From: Actinomycetes bacterium
Lineage (GTDB): Bacteria; Actinomycetota; Thermoleophilia; BMS3ABIN01
Length of the DNA: 33,920 bases
NCBI GenBank assembly: GCA_024275795.1
Contig: JAJRYJ010000054.1
Span: 1 to 33,920, forward strand
Direction: 5' to 3'
Made by a program: the position numbers and the translations under genes. The number at the start of each line of letters is the position of its first letter. Position 1 is the stretch's first letter. Shown here piece by piece: positions 23,472 through 31,166 of the stretch. The notes beneath the pieces are model-generated. The model was given only the letters and a program-made list of their open reading frames with translations. It had not been told where the DNA came from and ran no database searches.

Positions 23472-24695
23472 ATGTTCATTTACCTGCGTCAGCTGCATTG
23501 GAGCATCTACGTTCTCTCGCTGGCCAGCGGCGTGATCATGGCCGGCTTCGCCATGCTGCTGCCCCTGCTGCCCGTATATGCCGAGTCCCTGGATTTCAAC
23601 GAGTTAGCCATTGGCATGCTGGTTGCCGCCTTCTTCATCGGCAGGGTGATCTTCCAGTTCCCCCTGGGAGCGGTATCAGACCGTATCGGCAGGAAGCTGG
23701 TGATGTCGGTTGCCCTGCTGATCTTCACCATCACCACTACCGCCTATGCCCTGACGACCGAGCCTGCGATGATGATCCTGCTGCGTTTCCTTCAGGGCAT
23801 GGCGTCCGCCGGTTTCGTGGTCGGATTCCAGGCTTACGTCAACGACCGCACGCCGGCACAGTATCGCGGCGTTGCCCATGGCATCAACAGCAGCGCCATC
23901 AATATCGGCATCATAGTCGGCCCCCTGCTGGGAGGAACACTATCCGAGGCCTACGCCATCACCACGCCCTTCTGGATCGCCGGAGCCCTGGGGGGATTAT
24001 GTTTCCTGCTGAGCCTGACCATACCGCCGACTGCCGGCCAGGCAGCAGCAAGGACAGGCGCCGGTTTAGCGCACGCGCGTGAAAGCTTCCGCAAACTACT
24101 GGCATCCGTGTTGACCCTTCCCGCTTTCTCCCTGTCGCTGGTACACTTCCTGCAGATGATGAGCCTTACGATATTCCTGACTGCGGCGCCGCTGATAACT
24201 GCGGAACTGCTTTCGTGGAGCAGCACAGAGATAGCGTTGGCGCTGGGACTAAGCGGCGGCATAGCCGCATTGATCAGCCCATTCCTGGGAAGGCTCTCGG
24301 ACCGCCGCGGAGCCCGGGTGTTCGTGCTTGCTGCGGGCCTGGGCGCCATGGCCGTTGAGGGCCTGCTGATATACATGCACCCCAACACGCCGGTGACACT
24401 GCTCGGCTTCATCATCGGCGGAGCCGGCGCGCCCGCATACTTCAATTCCTTCTTCTCCCTCGTGGGTGACGTCACCACTACGGACGAACGGGGTGCGGTC
24501 GCAGGGTTCATCGGCTCCTTCGCCGAGTGGGGGGCAATCATCGGCAGCAGTCTGATTACACCGATTCTCTGGCGCGATATCAACATTGCAGCGCCCATGG
24601 CAGCCGATGTGGTTATCCTGCTGATCGCCACAGCCTTCGCCCTGATTATCCGCAGCCGTTTGGAGAGCCGTTTTAAAACCGGTATCATTCCCTGA
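23472..24695 (+). CDS. MFS transporter, first of a tandem pair
   Basis: A 407-residue major-facilitator protein with about 12 membrane helices. The family loop-2 signature is GAVSDRIGRKLVM, and the second-half copy is SPFLGRLSDRRGARV. The pattern LRFLQGMASAGFVVGFQAYVNDRTP is typical of drug/metabolite exporters of the DHA1 type; the substrate is unknown. It is clearly similar throughout to the next gene (HWSIYxLxxxSG, FQFPxGxxSDxIGRKxVM, NDRTPxxxRGxAxGxNSSAIN), showing an old tandem duplication. Starts 6 bp after argS. Confidence 0.9.
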   Translation: MFIYLRQLHWSIYVLSLASGVIMAGFAMLLPLLPVYAESLDFNELAIGMLVAAFFIGRVIFQFPLGAVSDRIGRKLVMSVALLIFTITTTAYALTTEPAMMILLRFLQGMASAGFVVGFQAYVNDRTPAQYRGVAHGINSSAINIGIIVGPLLGGTLSEAYAITTPFWIAGALGGLCFLLSLTIPPTAGQAAARTGAGLAHARESFRKLLASVLTLPAFSLSLVHFLQMMSLTIFLTAAPLITAELLSWSSTEIALALGLSGGIAALISPFLGRLSDRRGARVFVLAAGLGAMAVEGLLIYMHPNTPVTLLGFIIGGAGAPAYFNSFFSLVGDVTTTDERGAVAGFIGSFAEWGAIIGSSLITPILWRDINIAAPMAADVVILLIATAFALIIRSRLESRFKTGIIP

Positions 24696-24723
24696 TGTGA
24701 TGACAAGTACCTGGAAATCCTGA

Positions 24724-25956
24724 ATGATCCGCTCGCTGAAAAAGATCCATTGGAGCATATACCTGCTGGCCATGGGCAGCGGCTTCCTGATGACAGGATT
24801 CCTGCTGCTGATTCCCGTGATTCCCGTGTATGCGTCCCAGCACAACTTCAGCGATTACGAGATCGGCCTGCTGATCGGCTCCTTCATGCTGGGCAGCCTG
24901 CTGTTCCAGTTTCCCGCGGGAGTGCTTTCAGACCACATCGGGCGCAAGCAGGTGATGGTCGGCAGCCTGCTGCTGTTCACCATCAGCACGCTGGTTTATT
25001 CGTTGACTACTGAACCGGTGCCGCTGATAGCCCTGCGTTTCCTCCAGGGAATCGCCTCAGGTGCCTATTTCATCGGCTTCCAGTCCTATATCAACGACCG
25101 GACACCCATGGAGCTCAGGGGCCTTGCCAACGGCGTCAACAGCAGCGCTATCAACGCGGGAGTCGTTGTCGGTCCCCTTTTGGGAGGCTTCATCTACGAG
25201 GCGGTAAACATACAGGCGCCGTTTGTCGTCGCCGGACTGATCGGCCTGGTGCTCATACCGGTTTTCCTGGCTATCCCCAGGGTGGAGCATCAGGAGCAGA
25301 TACGCCAATGGAACGAGCTCCTGCTTACCCTGGGGAAGATCAAGCAGGTGATGGCTCCCGTTTTCACGCCTTCCGCCCTGTCGCTCTCGCTGGTGCATTT
25401 CCTGCAACTGGTAGGCATGACCATTTTCCTGATATCAGCTTCCCTGATCGCTTCCGAGTTCCTCGGCTGGGATGCCGGCGACATCGCCCTCGCCTTCGCC
25501 GTCAACGGCATCGCCGCGGTCATCGCCAGCCCCTTTGTCGGAAAGCTCTCGGACCGCGAGGGCTCGCGCGTGCTGGTGATGTTCCTGGGCCTCATGGCGA
25601 TGTCGGTGCAGTGCCTGGTCTTCTATTTCCATCCCGGAGCGGCGCTGATCATCATCGGCTTCATCATCGGCGGCGCCGGCACGCCTGCCTATTACAATTC
25701 GTTCTTCGCCGTGATCGGCGACCTCACACGCATCAACGAACGCGGCGCCGTCGGCGGCTTCATCGGCTCCTTCGGCCAGTTCGGCAGCTTCGTGGGCGGC
25801 AGTTTCATCGGACCGTTCCTCTGGAGCGTTTTTACCGTCGACACAACCGCTGGCATCTGTTTCCTGCTGGTGGCGGCGGCGGCGATGATGGCCATATTGA
25901 CCAGATCCCTGATGTACCGCCAGGTGATGCGCATCCAGAAGAGCGAGCAGACCTGA
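24724..25956 (+). CDS. MFS transporter, second of a tandem pair
   Basis: A 410-residue major-facilitator protein with about 12 membrane helices, paralogous to its upstream neighbour. Signature loops are GVLSDHIGRKQVM and SPFVGKLSDREGSRV; NDRTPMELRGLANGVNSSAIN matches the same segment of the first copy. Both copies keep full length and motifs, so each is probably functional, perhaps with different substrates or acting as a pair. Starts 28 bp after the first transporter, with GGAAATCC upstream. Substrate unknown. Confidence 0.9.
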   Translation: MIRSLKKIHWSIYLLAMGSGFLMTGFLLLIPVIPVYASQHNFSDYEIGLLIGSFMLGSLLFQFPAGVLSDHIGRKQVMVGSLLLFTISTLVYSLTTEPVPLIALRFLQGIASGAYFIGFQSYINDRTPMELRGLANGVNSSAINAGVVVGPLLGGFIYEAVNIQAPFVVAGLIGLVLIPVFLAIPRVEHQEQIRQWNELLLTLGKIKQVMAPVFTPSALSLSLVHFLQLVGMTIFLISASLIASEFLGWDAGDIALAFAVNGIAAVIASPFVGKLSDREGSRVLVMFLGLMAMSVQCLVFYFHPGAALIIIGFIIGGAGTPAYYNSFFAVIGDLTRINERGAVGGFIGSFGQFGSFVGGSFIGPFLWSVFTVDTTAGICFLLVAAAAMMAILTRSLMYRQVMRIQKSEQT

Positions 25957-25992
25957 CTGCCGCACCTGACGATGATGCTAGAATAAATTGTC

Positions 25993-26853
25993 ATGCCCGA
26001 GCTTCCCGAAGTCGAGACCATCAGGAGACAGCTGGCGCCCAGGGTCGAAGGACGCGTCATCAGGCGCTGCGATGTGATCGATGAGCGCCTGACCGCTCCC
26101 ATGCCCGTGGCTGTGTTCCGCAGCCACGTGGAGGGCAGACGTATCGCCTCCCTCGATCGTCGGGGGAAATACCTGCGTTTCGAGCTGGAGGGAGGCGGCG
26201 CACTGGTGCTCCACCTGCGCATGACCGGCAGGCTGACCCTGATCGATGGCGGTTCACGTGATTCCCGCAGCCGCAGCCGGAATGGAGAAGCTCCAGACCT
26301 GGACTCCAGGTATCTGCGGCTTGTCATGGACCTTGACAGCGGCGGCCGGCTCGCCTTCCACGACATGCGCCGCTTAGGTACGGCCACGTACCTTGAAGAT
26401 GATGAAGACAAGGCCTATTGGGAGAAACTGGGCCCGGAGCCGCTGAGCCGCGGCTTCAGCGGCGCCAGGCTGCACAGGATACTCAGCGAAAGGAAGAAGC
26501 CGGTCAAATCAGCACTGATGGACCAGCGGTTGATCGCAGGCATCGGCAACATCTATGCCGATGAATCCCTGTTCCGTGCCGGAATCCATCCCCAGCGCCG
26601 GGCCTCTGAAATCCAGGCCTCAGAGGTCGAATCACTCTGTCGCGAGATCAAGGCAACCCTGCGTGAGGCCATCCGCCTGCAGGGGAGCTCCATCGACACC
26701 TATGCCGACACCAGCGGACGCAGCGGCGGTTTCCAGGAGACCTTCAAGGTCCACCGTCGCGCAGGCGAGCCCTGCCCCGGCTGCGGCCGTACCATAGAGA
26801 AGATCAAGGTGGGGGGGAGGGGAACCTATTTCTGTCCCGGCTGCCAGCAGTAA
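25993..26853 (+). CDS. mutM: Formamidopyrimidine-DNA glycosylase (Fpg/MutM)
   Basis: Bifunctional glycosylase/AP lyase removing oxidised purines such as 8-oxoguanine. 286 residues, normal. The catalytic N-terminus PELPEVETIRRQL (Pro after Met as nucleophile, then Glu) is intact. GKYLRFEL supplies the conserved Lys, HLRMTGRL follows, MDQRLIAGIGNIYADESLF is the H2TH segment, and a C-terminal zinc finger CPGC...CPGC ends the protein. A TAGAAT box sits 8 bp before the ATG with no ribosome site, so a leaderless transcript is possible. An acidic/Ser-Arg insertion (GGSRDSRSRSRNGEAPD) lies near residue 90. Confidence 0.95.
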   Translation: MPELPEVETIRRQLAPRVEGRVIRRCDVIDERLTAPMPVAVFRSHVEGRRIASLDRRGKYLRFELEGGGALVLHLRMTGRLTLIDGGSRDSRSRSRNGEAPDLDSRYLRLVMDLDSGGRLAFHDMRRLGTATYLEDDEDKAYWEKLGPEPLSRGFSGARLHRILSERKKPVKSALMDQRLIAGIGNIYADESLFRAGIHPQRRASEIQASEVESLCREIKATLREAIRLQGSSIDTYADTSGRSGGFQETFKVHRRAGEPCPGCGRTIEKIKVGGRGTYFCPGCQQ

Positions 26854-26854
26854 G

Positions 26855-27985
26855 CTGAAGCGCGGATCCCATCACGTCCACGCACTCTACCGTTTCACCG
26901 GTTCAATATTCCTGCTGGCCGCCCTGCTCTGGTCGCTTTCGCCCTTGTTGGGCTGCAACAACGACGTAGACGCTGATGCCGTCTCCGCCGAGACATCCTC
27001 CGGCGAAACCACCACAGAGGCGGGCCTCGTCGACAGGGTCGCCAGAGCGACCGGCCCGGGGCGGCTCCAAACCTCAGGAGAGGGAGCATCAGCCGCGGGC
27101 GGCACGCCGTCCCTGGAGATTCCGATATTGCTCAGCGCCTATGACCCGGACCGCCATTACAGCTACGTCGAAGAGCTGGCTTCAGACGCTTACGAAGGCA
27201 GGCTTGTGGCCAGTCCCGGCGCACGTCTGGCCGCCGGCGTCATCGAAAAGCACTTTGCTGATGTCGGCCTGACGCCATGGACCGAGATCGGTCTTGATTC
27301 CTTCAGACAGGACTTCTCGCTGGAGGGTATCACCGACGACAACATCATCGGCATAATGCCCGGCACGGACAGCAACGCCGGTTATGTTATCCTCGCGGCT
27401 CATTACGATCACAAGGGTGTCAGCGTCTATGGGACGGTCTACAACGGCGCCGACGATGATGCCGCCGGCGTCGGCGCCGTAATGGAAGCCGCCCGCCTGA
27501 TAAGCTCATCAGGCTTGCGTCCCGTAAAGACCATCGTTTTTTGCGCCTTCTCCGGCGAGGAGGCGGGACAGCTTGGTTCCCGGGCCCTGGGTTCCCTGAT
27601 TGCAGCAGAGGGACTGTCCGGCGAAGTGGAGATGCTCAACATCGATGGCATCGGCGCCACCGGCGGCAGCTACCTGGGTGTTTGGGACGAGGGCGCTTCC
27701 GGGGCGGCGCCCCTGGTGAACGCACTGAGAATGGGCGCCGGCTACACCGGTGTCAGCGTCATCGAAGAGGGCACGGACATCGGCTCCGACGCTCAGCCTT
27801 TCGCCTGGCAATTCGGAATCCCCGCTGTCACGATCGACTGGGACTGGGGCAGCGACCCGTCTGAGTTCCATCCCTACTACCATTCCCCTGACGATGATGC
27901 GGCCAATATCAACCGCACGGTGATGACACGGGCTACACGGGCAATCCTCGCAGGCCTGTGGCTGCTGGTTGCTGACTCAGGATAA
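26855..27985 (+). CDS. Lipoprotein M28-family zinc aminopeptidase
   Basis: Exported metallopeptidase of the M28 type, about 376 residues. The frame upstream of the first ordinary start codons (TTG 26945/26948) encodes a lipoprotein signal: basic region KRGSHHVHALYR, hydrophobic FLLAALLWSL and lipobox LLGC with the lipidated Cys at 26954. The true start is therefore further upstream, perhaps CTG 26855 or ATT 26828 (the latter preceded by GGAGG); no ATG, GTG or TTG is available. All co-catalytic zinc ligands are visible: AHYDH, GADDDAAG, SGEEAGQLGS, LNIDGIG and YYHSPDDD. A PA-like insert is absent. The start overlaps or abuts the end of mutM. Confidence 0.85.
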   Translation: MKRGSHHVHALYRFTGSIFLLAALLWSLSPLLGCNNDVDADAVSAETSSGETTTEAGLVDRVARATGPGRLQTSGEGASAAGGTPSLEIPILLSAYDPDRHYSYVEELASDAYEGRLVASPGARLAAGVIEKHFADVGLTPWTEIGLDSFRQDFSLEGITDDNIIGIMPGTDSNAGYVILAAHYDHKGVSVYGTVYNGADDDAAGVGAVMEAARLISSSGLRPVKTIVFCAFSGEEAGQLGSRALGSLIAAEGLSGEVEMLNIDGIGATGGSYLGVWDEGASGAAPLVNALRMGAGYTGVSVIEEGTDIGSDAQPFAWQFGIPAVTIDWDWGSDPSEFHPYYHSPDDDAANINRTVMTRATRAILAGLWLLVADSG

Positions 27986-28020
27986 AAGCCCTTAAATATC
28001 AAGGAGAGGAAAGGAGTCTC

Positions 28021-28503
28021 ATGGAAATCAGTACGGTGAAGATCGAGAAACCGGATGACATGAACATGATTCTTGGCCAGTCCCACTTCATCAAGACGGT
28101 CGAGGACCTGCACGAGGCGCTGGTGACTTCCGCTCCGGGCCTCAGGTTCGGCCTTGCTTTCTGCGAGGCTTCCGGCCCCTGCCTCGTGCGCTCTACTGGC
28201 AACGACGAGGAGCTTACGCGCCTTGCGCAAGATAACGCCCTGGCCCTTGCCACCGGCCACGCCTTTATCATCCTCATGGAGGAGGGTTTTCCCATCAATG
28301 TACTCAACGCTGTCAAGCAGGTGCCGGAGGTCTGCTGTATTTTCTGCGCGACCGCGAATCCGGTCGAGGTGCTGGTTGCAGAGACTGCGTCGGGACGCGG
28401 CATAGCCGGTGTTATTGACGGTTCTGCAAGCAAAGGCCCGGAGGCCGAGGAGGACGTCAAAGCCAGGAAGGATTTCCTGAGGACCATCGGTTACAAGCTC
28501 TAA
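28021..28503 (+). CDS. Adenosine-specific-kinase-family protein (PF04008 type)
   Basis: A 160-residue protein matching the small family named adenosine-specific kinase after archaeal structures; its physiological role is poorly known. Recognisable segments are the N-terminal EISTVKIEKPDDMNMILGQSHFIKTVEDLHEAL, FGLAFCEASGPCLVRSTGND, GHAFIILMEEGFPINVLNAVKQVPEVC, IFCATANPVEVLVAET and GRGIAGVIDGSA. An excellent AAGGAG site precedes the ATG. It is the last gene of the long plus-strand run and converges on the exported protein gene (36 bp between stops). Family assignment is confident; activity is not demonstrated for most members. Confidence 0.88.
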   Translation: MEISTVKIEKPDDMNMILGQSHFIKTVEDLHEALVTSAPGLRFGLAFCEASGPCLVRSTGNDEELTRLAQDNALALATGHAFIILMEEGFPINVLNAVKQVPEVCCIFCATANPVEVLVAETASGRGIAGVIDGSASKGPEAEEDVKARKDFLRTIGYKL

Positions 28504-28539
28504 ATCGCGCCGGTGACCGGCCGGTAGACATAATCCCCG

Positions 28540-28932
28540 CTAGAGCCTGGTCGCGGTTATCAACATGATTGCGCCACTGCCGGCGGCATCCCCCGTGCCT
28601 GCGTCGATGCTGTCATTACCCATCGACGGTACGCTGTCCGTACAGGCATTTCCAGCATCCATGTTCCAGTCCGAGCGGGGTGAAGCCGAACAGGTTATGA
28701 TCTTTGATTCCAGCTCACCGGTCTCATGATGCGGCACCAGCTCAAGCCACTCTTTACCTGCTTTCAAGGCCAATGCGTCTACTACCTGGACGGTTACATT
28801 GAAACCGGATGAGGAAGAGGAGGCCATCACTGGCGTGGAAGAAACAGACCAAGCGTAGACGAGTATGAGCAAAACCGCTATCAACGCCTTGCGATGCTGC
28901 CTGTAGTGCCGATGCTGCCTGTGCCTGCTCAT
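28540..28932 (-). CDS. Small exported protein of unknown function under c-di-GMP riboswitch control
   Basis: 130 residues from ATG 28932, which has AGG four bases upstream. The N-terminus is strongly basic and His/Arg-rich (MSRHRQHRHYRQHRK), then a hydrophobic signal core ALIAVLLILVYAWSV and a likely cleavage site near PVMASS. The mature part of about 90 residues has FNVTVQVVDALALKAGKEWLELVP, two Cys (ITCSAS and NACTDS) and a Gly/Ala end ITATRL. I do not recognise the family. A riboswitch and terminator lie on the same strand upstream, so the protein probably belongs to the surface, adhesion or biofilm output of c-di-GMP. A longer reading frame reaching GTG 29055 would run through the terminator and is less likely. 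Confidence 0.65.
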   Translation of the reverse strand: MSRHRQHRHYRQHRKALIAVLLILVYAWSVSSTPVMASSSSSGFNVTVQVVDALALKAGKEWLELVPHHETGELESKIITCSASPRSDWNMDAGNACTDSVPSMGNDSIDAGTGDAAGSGAIMLITATRL

Positions 28933-28992
28933 CTTTCCTACCTTAATGAGCAAACCGTCTCGCCTACGCTTGGCCTTCCCGATGGGAGCGTG

Positions 28993-29030
28993 AAAAAGCT
29001 CACTCGCCCGACGGTCGGAGCAAATGAGCT
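28993..29030 (-). terminator. Intrinsic terminator between the riboswitch and its gene
   Basis: In RNA sense, AGCUCAUUUGCUC (29030-29018) pairs over 13 bp (three of them G-U) with GGGCGAGUGAGCU (29009-28997) across an 8-base loop, followed by UUUU. An alternative partner for the right arm, UUUGCUCAUU, lies just upstream of the ribosome site. An AGCUG 3' of the riboswitch could pair with the CAGCU at the foot of the left arm. Both would break the terminator, so control by termination/antitermination is plausible. Confidence 0.7.
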
Positions 29031-29075
29031 GGTGCGTGCAACACGTCAACGCCACATGACAGCAGCTTTTCTAGC

Positions 29076-29150
29076 TTCGGCAGCCGGGCTGTCTTCATGT
29101 TTGAAGACCCCTAGCTTTGCGCCCCCACCTCGCGATGGGTTTGCCGTTTC
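29076..29150 (-). ncRNA. Cyclic di-GMP-I riboswitch (GEMM-I) aptamer
   Basis: Minus-strand RNA with the GEMM-I consensus in order. P1 5' strand CGGCA (29146-29142) leads into GGCAAACC. P2 is CCAUC-GCGA-GGUGG, closed by a GNRA tetraloop. The invariant GGGCGCAAAGCUAGGG junction follows. P3 is GUCUUCA-AACA-UGAAGAC, then the receptor side ACAGCCCGGC and the P1 3' strand UGCCG (29082-29078). The family binds c-di-GMP at the three-way junction. The 354-bp stretch 28933-29286 holds this element, the terminator and the promoter region of the L,D-transpeptidase, with no other gene visible. Confidence 0.92.
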
Positions 29151-29247
29151 GTTCTCTAGTTCATGTATCGGACATTTTTCAGGTAACTATTAGGAGACAA
29201 TAGGTGGCTTTTCCTGATATTTCCTTCTTTCAGCGGGTATAGATGTT

Positions 29248-29253
29248 TATAAT
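29248..29253 (+). promoter_or_regulatory. -10 box of the L,D-transpeptidase promoter
   Basis: A perfect TATAAT, 33 bp before the ATG. The -35 region 17 bp upstream (TTCTTT) is poor. Predicted leader is about 26 bases. Confidence 0.45.
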
Positions 29254-29286
29254 GGATTAGACAACCGGCAAGCACGGAACGGGCGG

Positions 29287-30675
29287 ATGAATCAGGTTTC
29301 AGGTATCGAAGAGGGCGTCATCGAGCAGACACAATCGAGGCGCCGAACATTTATCATCATCGCTGTTGCTGTAGCAGCCTTCCTGCTTCTGGTCGTACCG
29401 GCCATGGGCACGCTTTTCCCACCTTCAGTAAGCGTCAGCATCGAGGATGGCAGCAGGGAGATACCTGTAGACAAGAAGCTGGAGATAACCACCAGCAGCT
29501 TCAGGGGCACGATTAACAGTGTCGAGGTCAGGCAGACCTCCCTGGACCCGCTCGGCACGCCTACCGGCGACAGGGTCGTCGAGGGCAGGCTGGTTGATGG
29601 CGTTTTCGTCGCCGATGAGGGAGCCACCCTCAGTCCGGATTCCCGCTATGATGTCACCATCGATGCGGAGCTGCGCAGACTTTCATTCTCCGGAATCGAG
29701 AGCGAACGTGTCACCAGGCATATTTCCTTTTATACCGTTGTCACGCCGGCGCCGCTTTTCTCCGAAACGGCCCAGATCGTGGAGATAGGCGACCCGATCA
29801 TCGTCGAATTCAACACACCCATAGAGGAGTTCAGCTATACGCTCGAGCCGGATTTGCAGTCCTCCTATGTCATCGAAGAGGATAATCCCACACGGGTGCT
29901 CATCTCGTTCGATGGATATGAGCAGGGTCAGTCCTATACGTTGACAGTCACCGGCGCCAAAGCCGCAAATGGAGCCAGTCTCAGCGAGCCCCGCACCCAG
30001 GCGATAGCCACTTCCGAACCGCTGAAGGTCATCTTCATCCCCGGAGACGGCGAAGGCGCTGTCAGCCTGGGAACGCGTCCTACGCTGACCTTCACAGATG
30101 ATATCCGCAACCCGGAGATTGCCGAATCGCTTCTGCAGGTGGAGCCGGAAACGCTCGGCTCCTGGGAATGGATCACTGATGATACGCTGGAGTTCAAACC
30201 GCTGGACAACTGGCCGCAGGGTATCCAGGTAACCATCAGGCTCAAAGGGGGTCCGGAAGCGTTCCGCGGGGTCAGCGGCAGCTATCTGCGCCAGGACGTG
30301 GAGAGCACCTTCACTACCAAACCTTCCAAGATGATCGATGTAAACCTTACCGACCAGACAGTGAACCTCTACGACAACGACCAGCTCGTGCGGACGATGA
30401 TCTGCTCAAGCGGCGCCATGGCCACGCCCAGCCTCACGGGGACCTACACGGTTTACGCCAAGGCGGAAAAGGTGGACATGGAAGGGGAGGGCTACAGGGC
30501 GGAAGACGTTCCCTGGGTGTTGATGTTCAACGGGGATTATACGATCCACGGAAACTACTGGGCGACCACCTTCGGCGTTCCCACCAGCCACGGCTGCGTC
30601 GGTCTGCCGGTGCCTGATGCGGAATACCTCTACAACTGGGCGCCGATTGGCACCATAGTCTCGATACACTACTAA
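29287..30675 (+). CDS. Membrane-anchored L,D-transpeptidase (YkuD) with Ig-like domains
   Basis: 462 residues: one N-terminal membrane anchor (about 21-42, FIIIAVAVAAFLLLVVPA), then beta-rich Ig/Big-like regions (about 50-335) and a C-terminal YkuD domain (about 340-462). The catalytic motif HGNYWATTFGVPTSHGCVGL is intact, with Cys437 as nucleophile. Such enzymes make 3-3 crosslinks in peptidoglycan or attach proteins to it; the anchor plus Ig-like stalk plan resembles actinobacterial Ldt proteins. Single-gene unit, divergent from the riboswitch-controlled gene. A GC-rich 134-bp gap follows (30676-30809), with a GCCCG-GGAC-CGGGC hairpin but no T-run. Confidence 0.92.
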   Translation: MNQVSGIEEGVIEQTQSRRRTFIIIAVAVAAFLLLVVPAMGTLFPPSVSVSIEDGSREIPVDKKLEITTSSFRGTINSVEVRQTSLDPLGTPTGDRVVEGRLVDGVFVADEGATLSPDSRYDVTIDAELRRLSFSGIESERVTRHISFYTVVTPAPLFSETAQIVEIGDPIIVEFNTPIEEFSYTLEPDLQSSYVIEEDNPTRVLISFDGYEQGQSYTLTVTGAKAANGASLSEPRTQAIATSEPLKVIFIPGDGEGAVSLGTRPTLTFTDDIRNPEIAESLLQVEPETLGSWEWITDDTLEFKPLDNWPQGIQVTIRLKGGPEAFRGVSGSYLRQDVESTFTTKPSKMIDVNLTDQTVNLYDNDQLVRTMICSSGAMATPSLTGTYTVYAKAEKVDMEGEGYRAEDVPWVLMFNGDYTIHGNYWATTFGVPTSHGCVGLPVPDAEYLYNWAPIGTIVSIHY

Positions 30676-30809
30676 GCCCTCTGCCAGGTCATCTTCTACG
30701 GTTTGCCCGGGACCGGGCCAGAGATCGCCGGCAGACCGAGGTCAGGCTGAGGCGCCATGTCGACCAGCCGCGCAGCCGCGGGCGTCGGCCCGGCGGCGGG
30801 AGAGGGCAC

Positions 30810-31130
30810 CTAGATACCCAGTTCCTTTATCAGGGCGCTTTTGGGCATGGCCCCTACGACCTGCTTGGCGATATCGCCCTTCTCGAACATGAGTATGGTG
30901 GGGATGCTCATGATCCCGTACTTGGTGGCCGTTTCCTTGTTGTCATCCACGTTCAGCTTGGCCACCTTCACCTTGCCGCTGTATTCCTTGGCGATTTCCT
31001 CGACTATGGGACCGACCATGCGGCAGGGACCGCACCAGGCAGCCCAGAAATCCACTATCACGGGCAGTTCCGACTCGAGTACCTCACCCTGAAAATTCGC
31101 ATCACTGACCTCGATAACTTCCGCAGACAA
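30810..31130 (-). CDS. trxA: Thioredoxin
   Basis: A 106-residue thioredoxin with the WCGPC active site (FWAAWCGPCRMVGP) and the cis-Pro segment SIPTILMF; standard size. The start is judged to be TTG at 31130, because AAAGGAG lies five bases upstream of it. The ATG at 31145 sits just before that ribosome site and has none of its own. It is the last gene of the FmdB-ferredoxin-thioredoxin unit, following the ferredoxin by 36 bp. Link to thiol stress is suggested by the divergent ECF sigma/RsrA-like pair. Confidence 0.95.
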   Translation of the reverse strand: MSAEVIEVSDANFQGEVLESELPVIVDFWAAWCGPCRMVGPIVEEIAKEYSGKVKVAKLNVDDNKETATKYGIMSIPTILMFEKGDIAKQVVGAMPKSALIKELGI

Positions 31131-31166
31131 TGTATCTCCTTTCATCCAATGATAGCCGTGACCAAG

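Noticed and set aside
28932..29055. Longer N-terminus of the exported protein, starting at GTG 29055
   Set aside because: It would place the terminator hairpin inside the coding region and put a signal peptide 40 residues in. The ATG at 28932 with a ribosome site and a typical signal sequence is better.
30676..30809. GC-rich gap after the L,D-transpeptidase as a small RNA or gene
   Set aside because: It shows one short hairpin without a T-run, no start codon with ribosome site and no conserved motif. I see nothing supportable in it.
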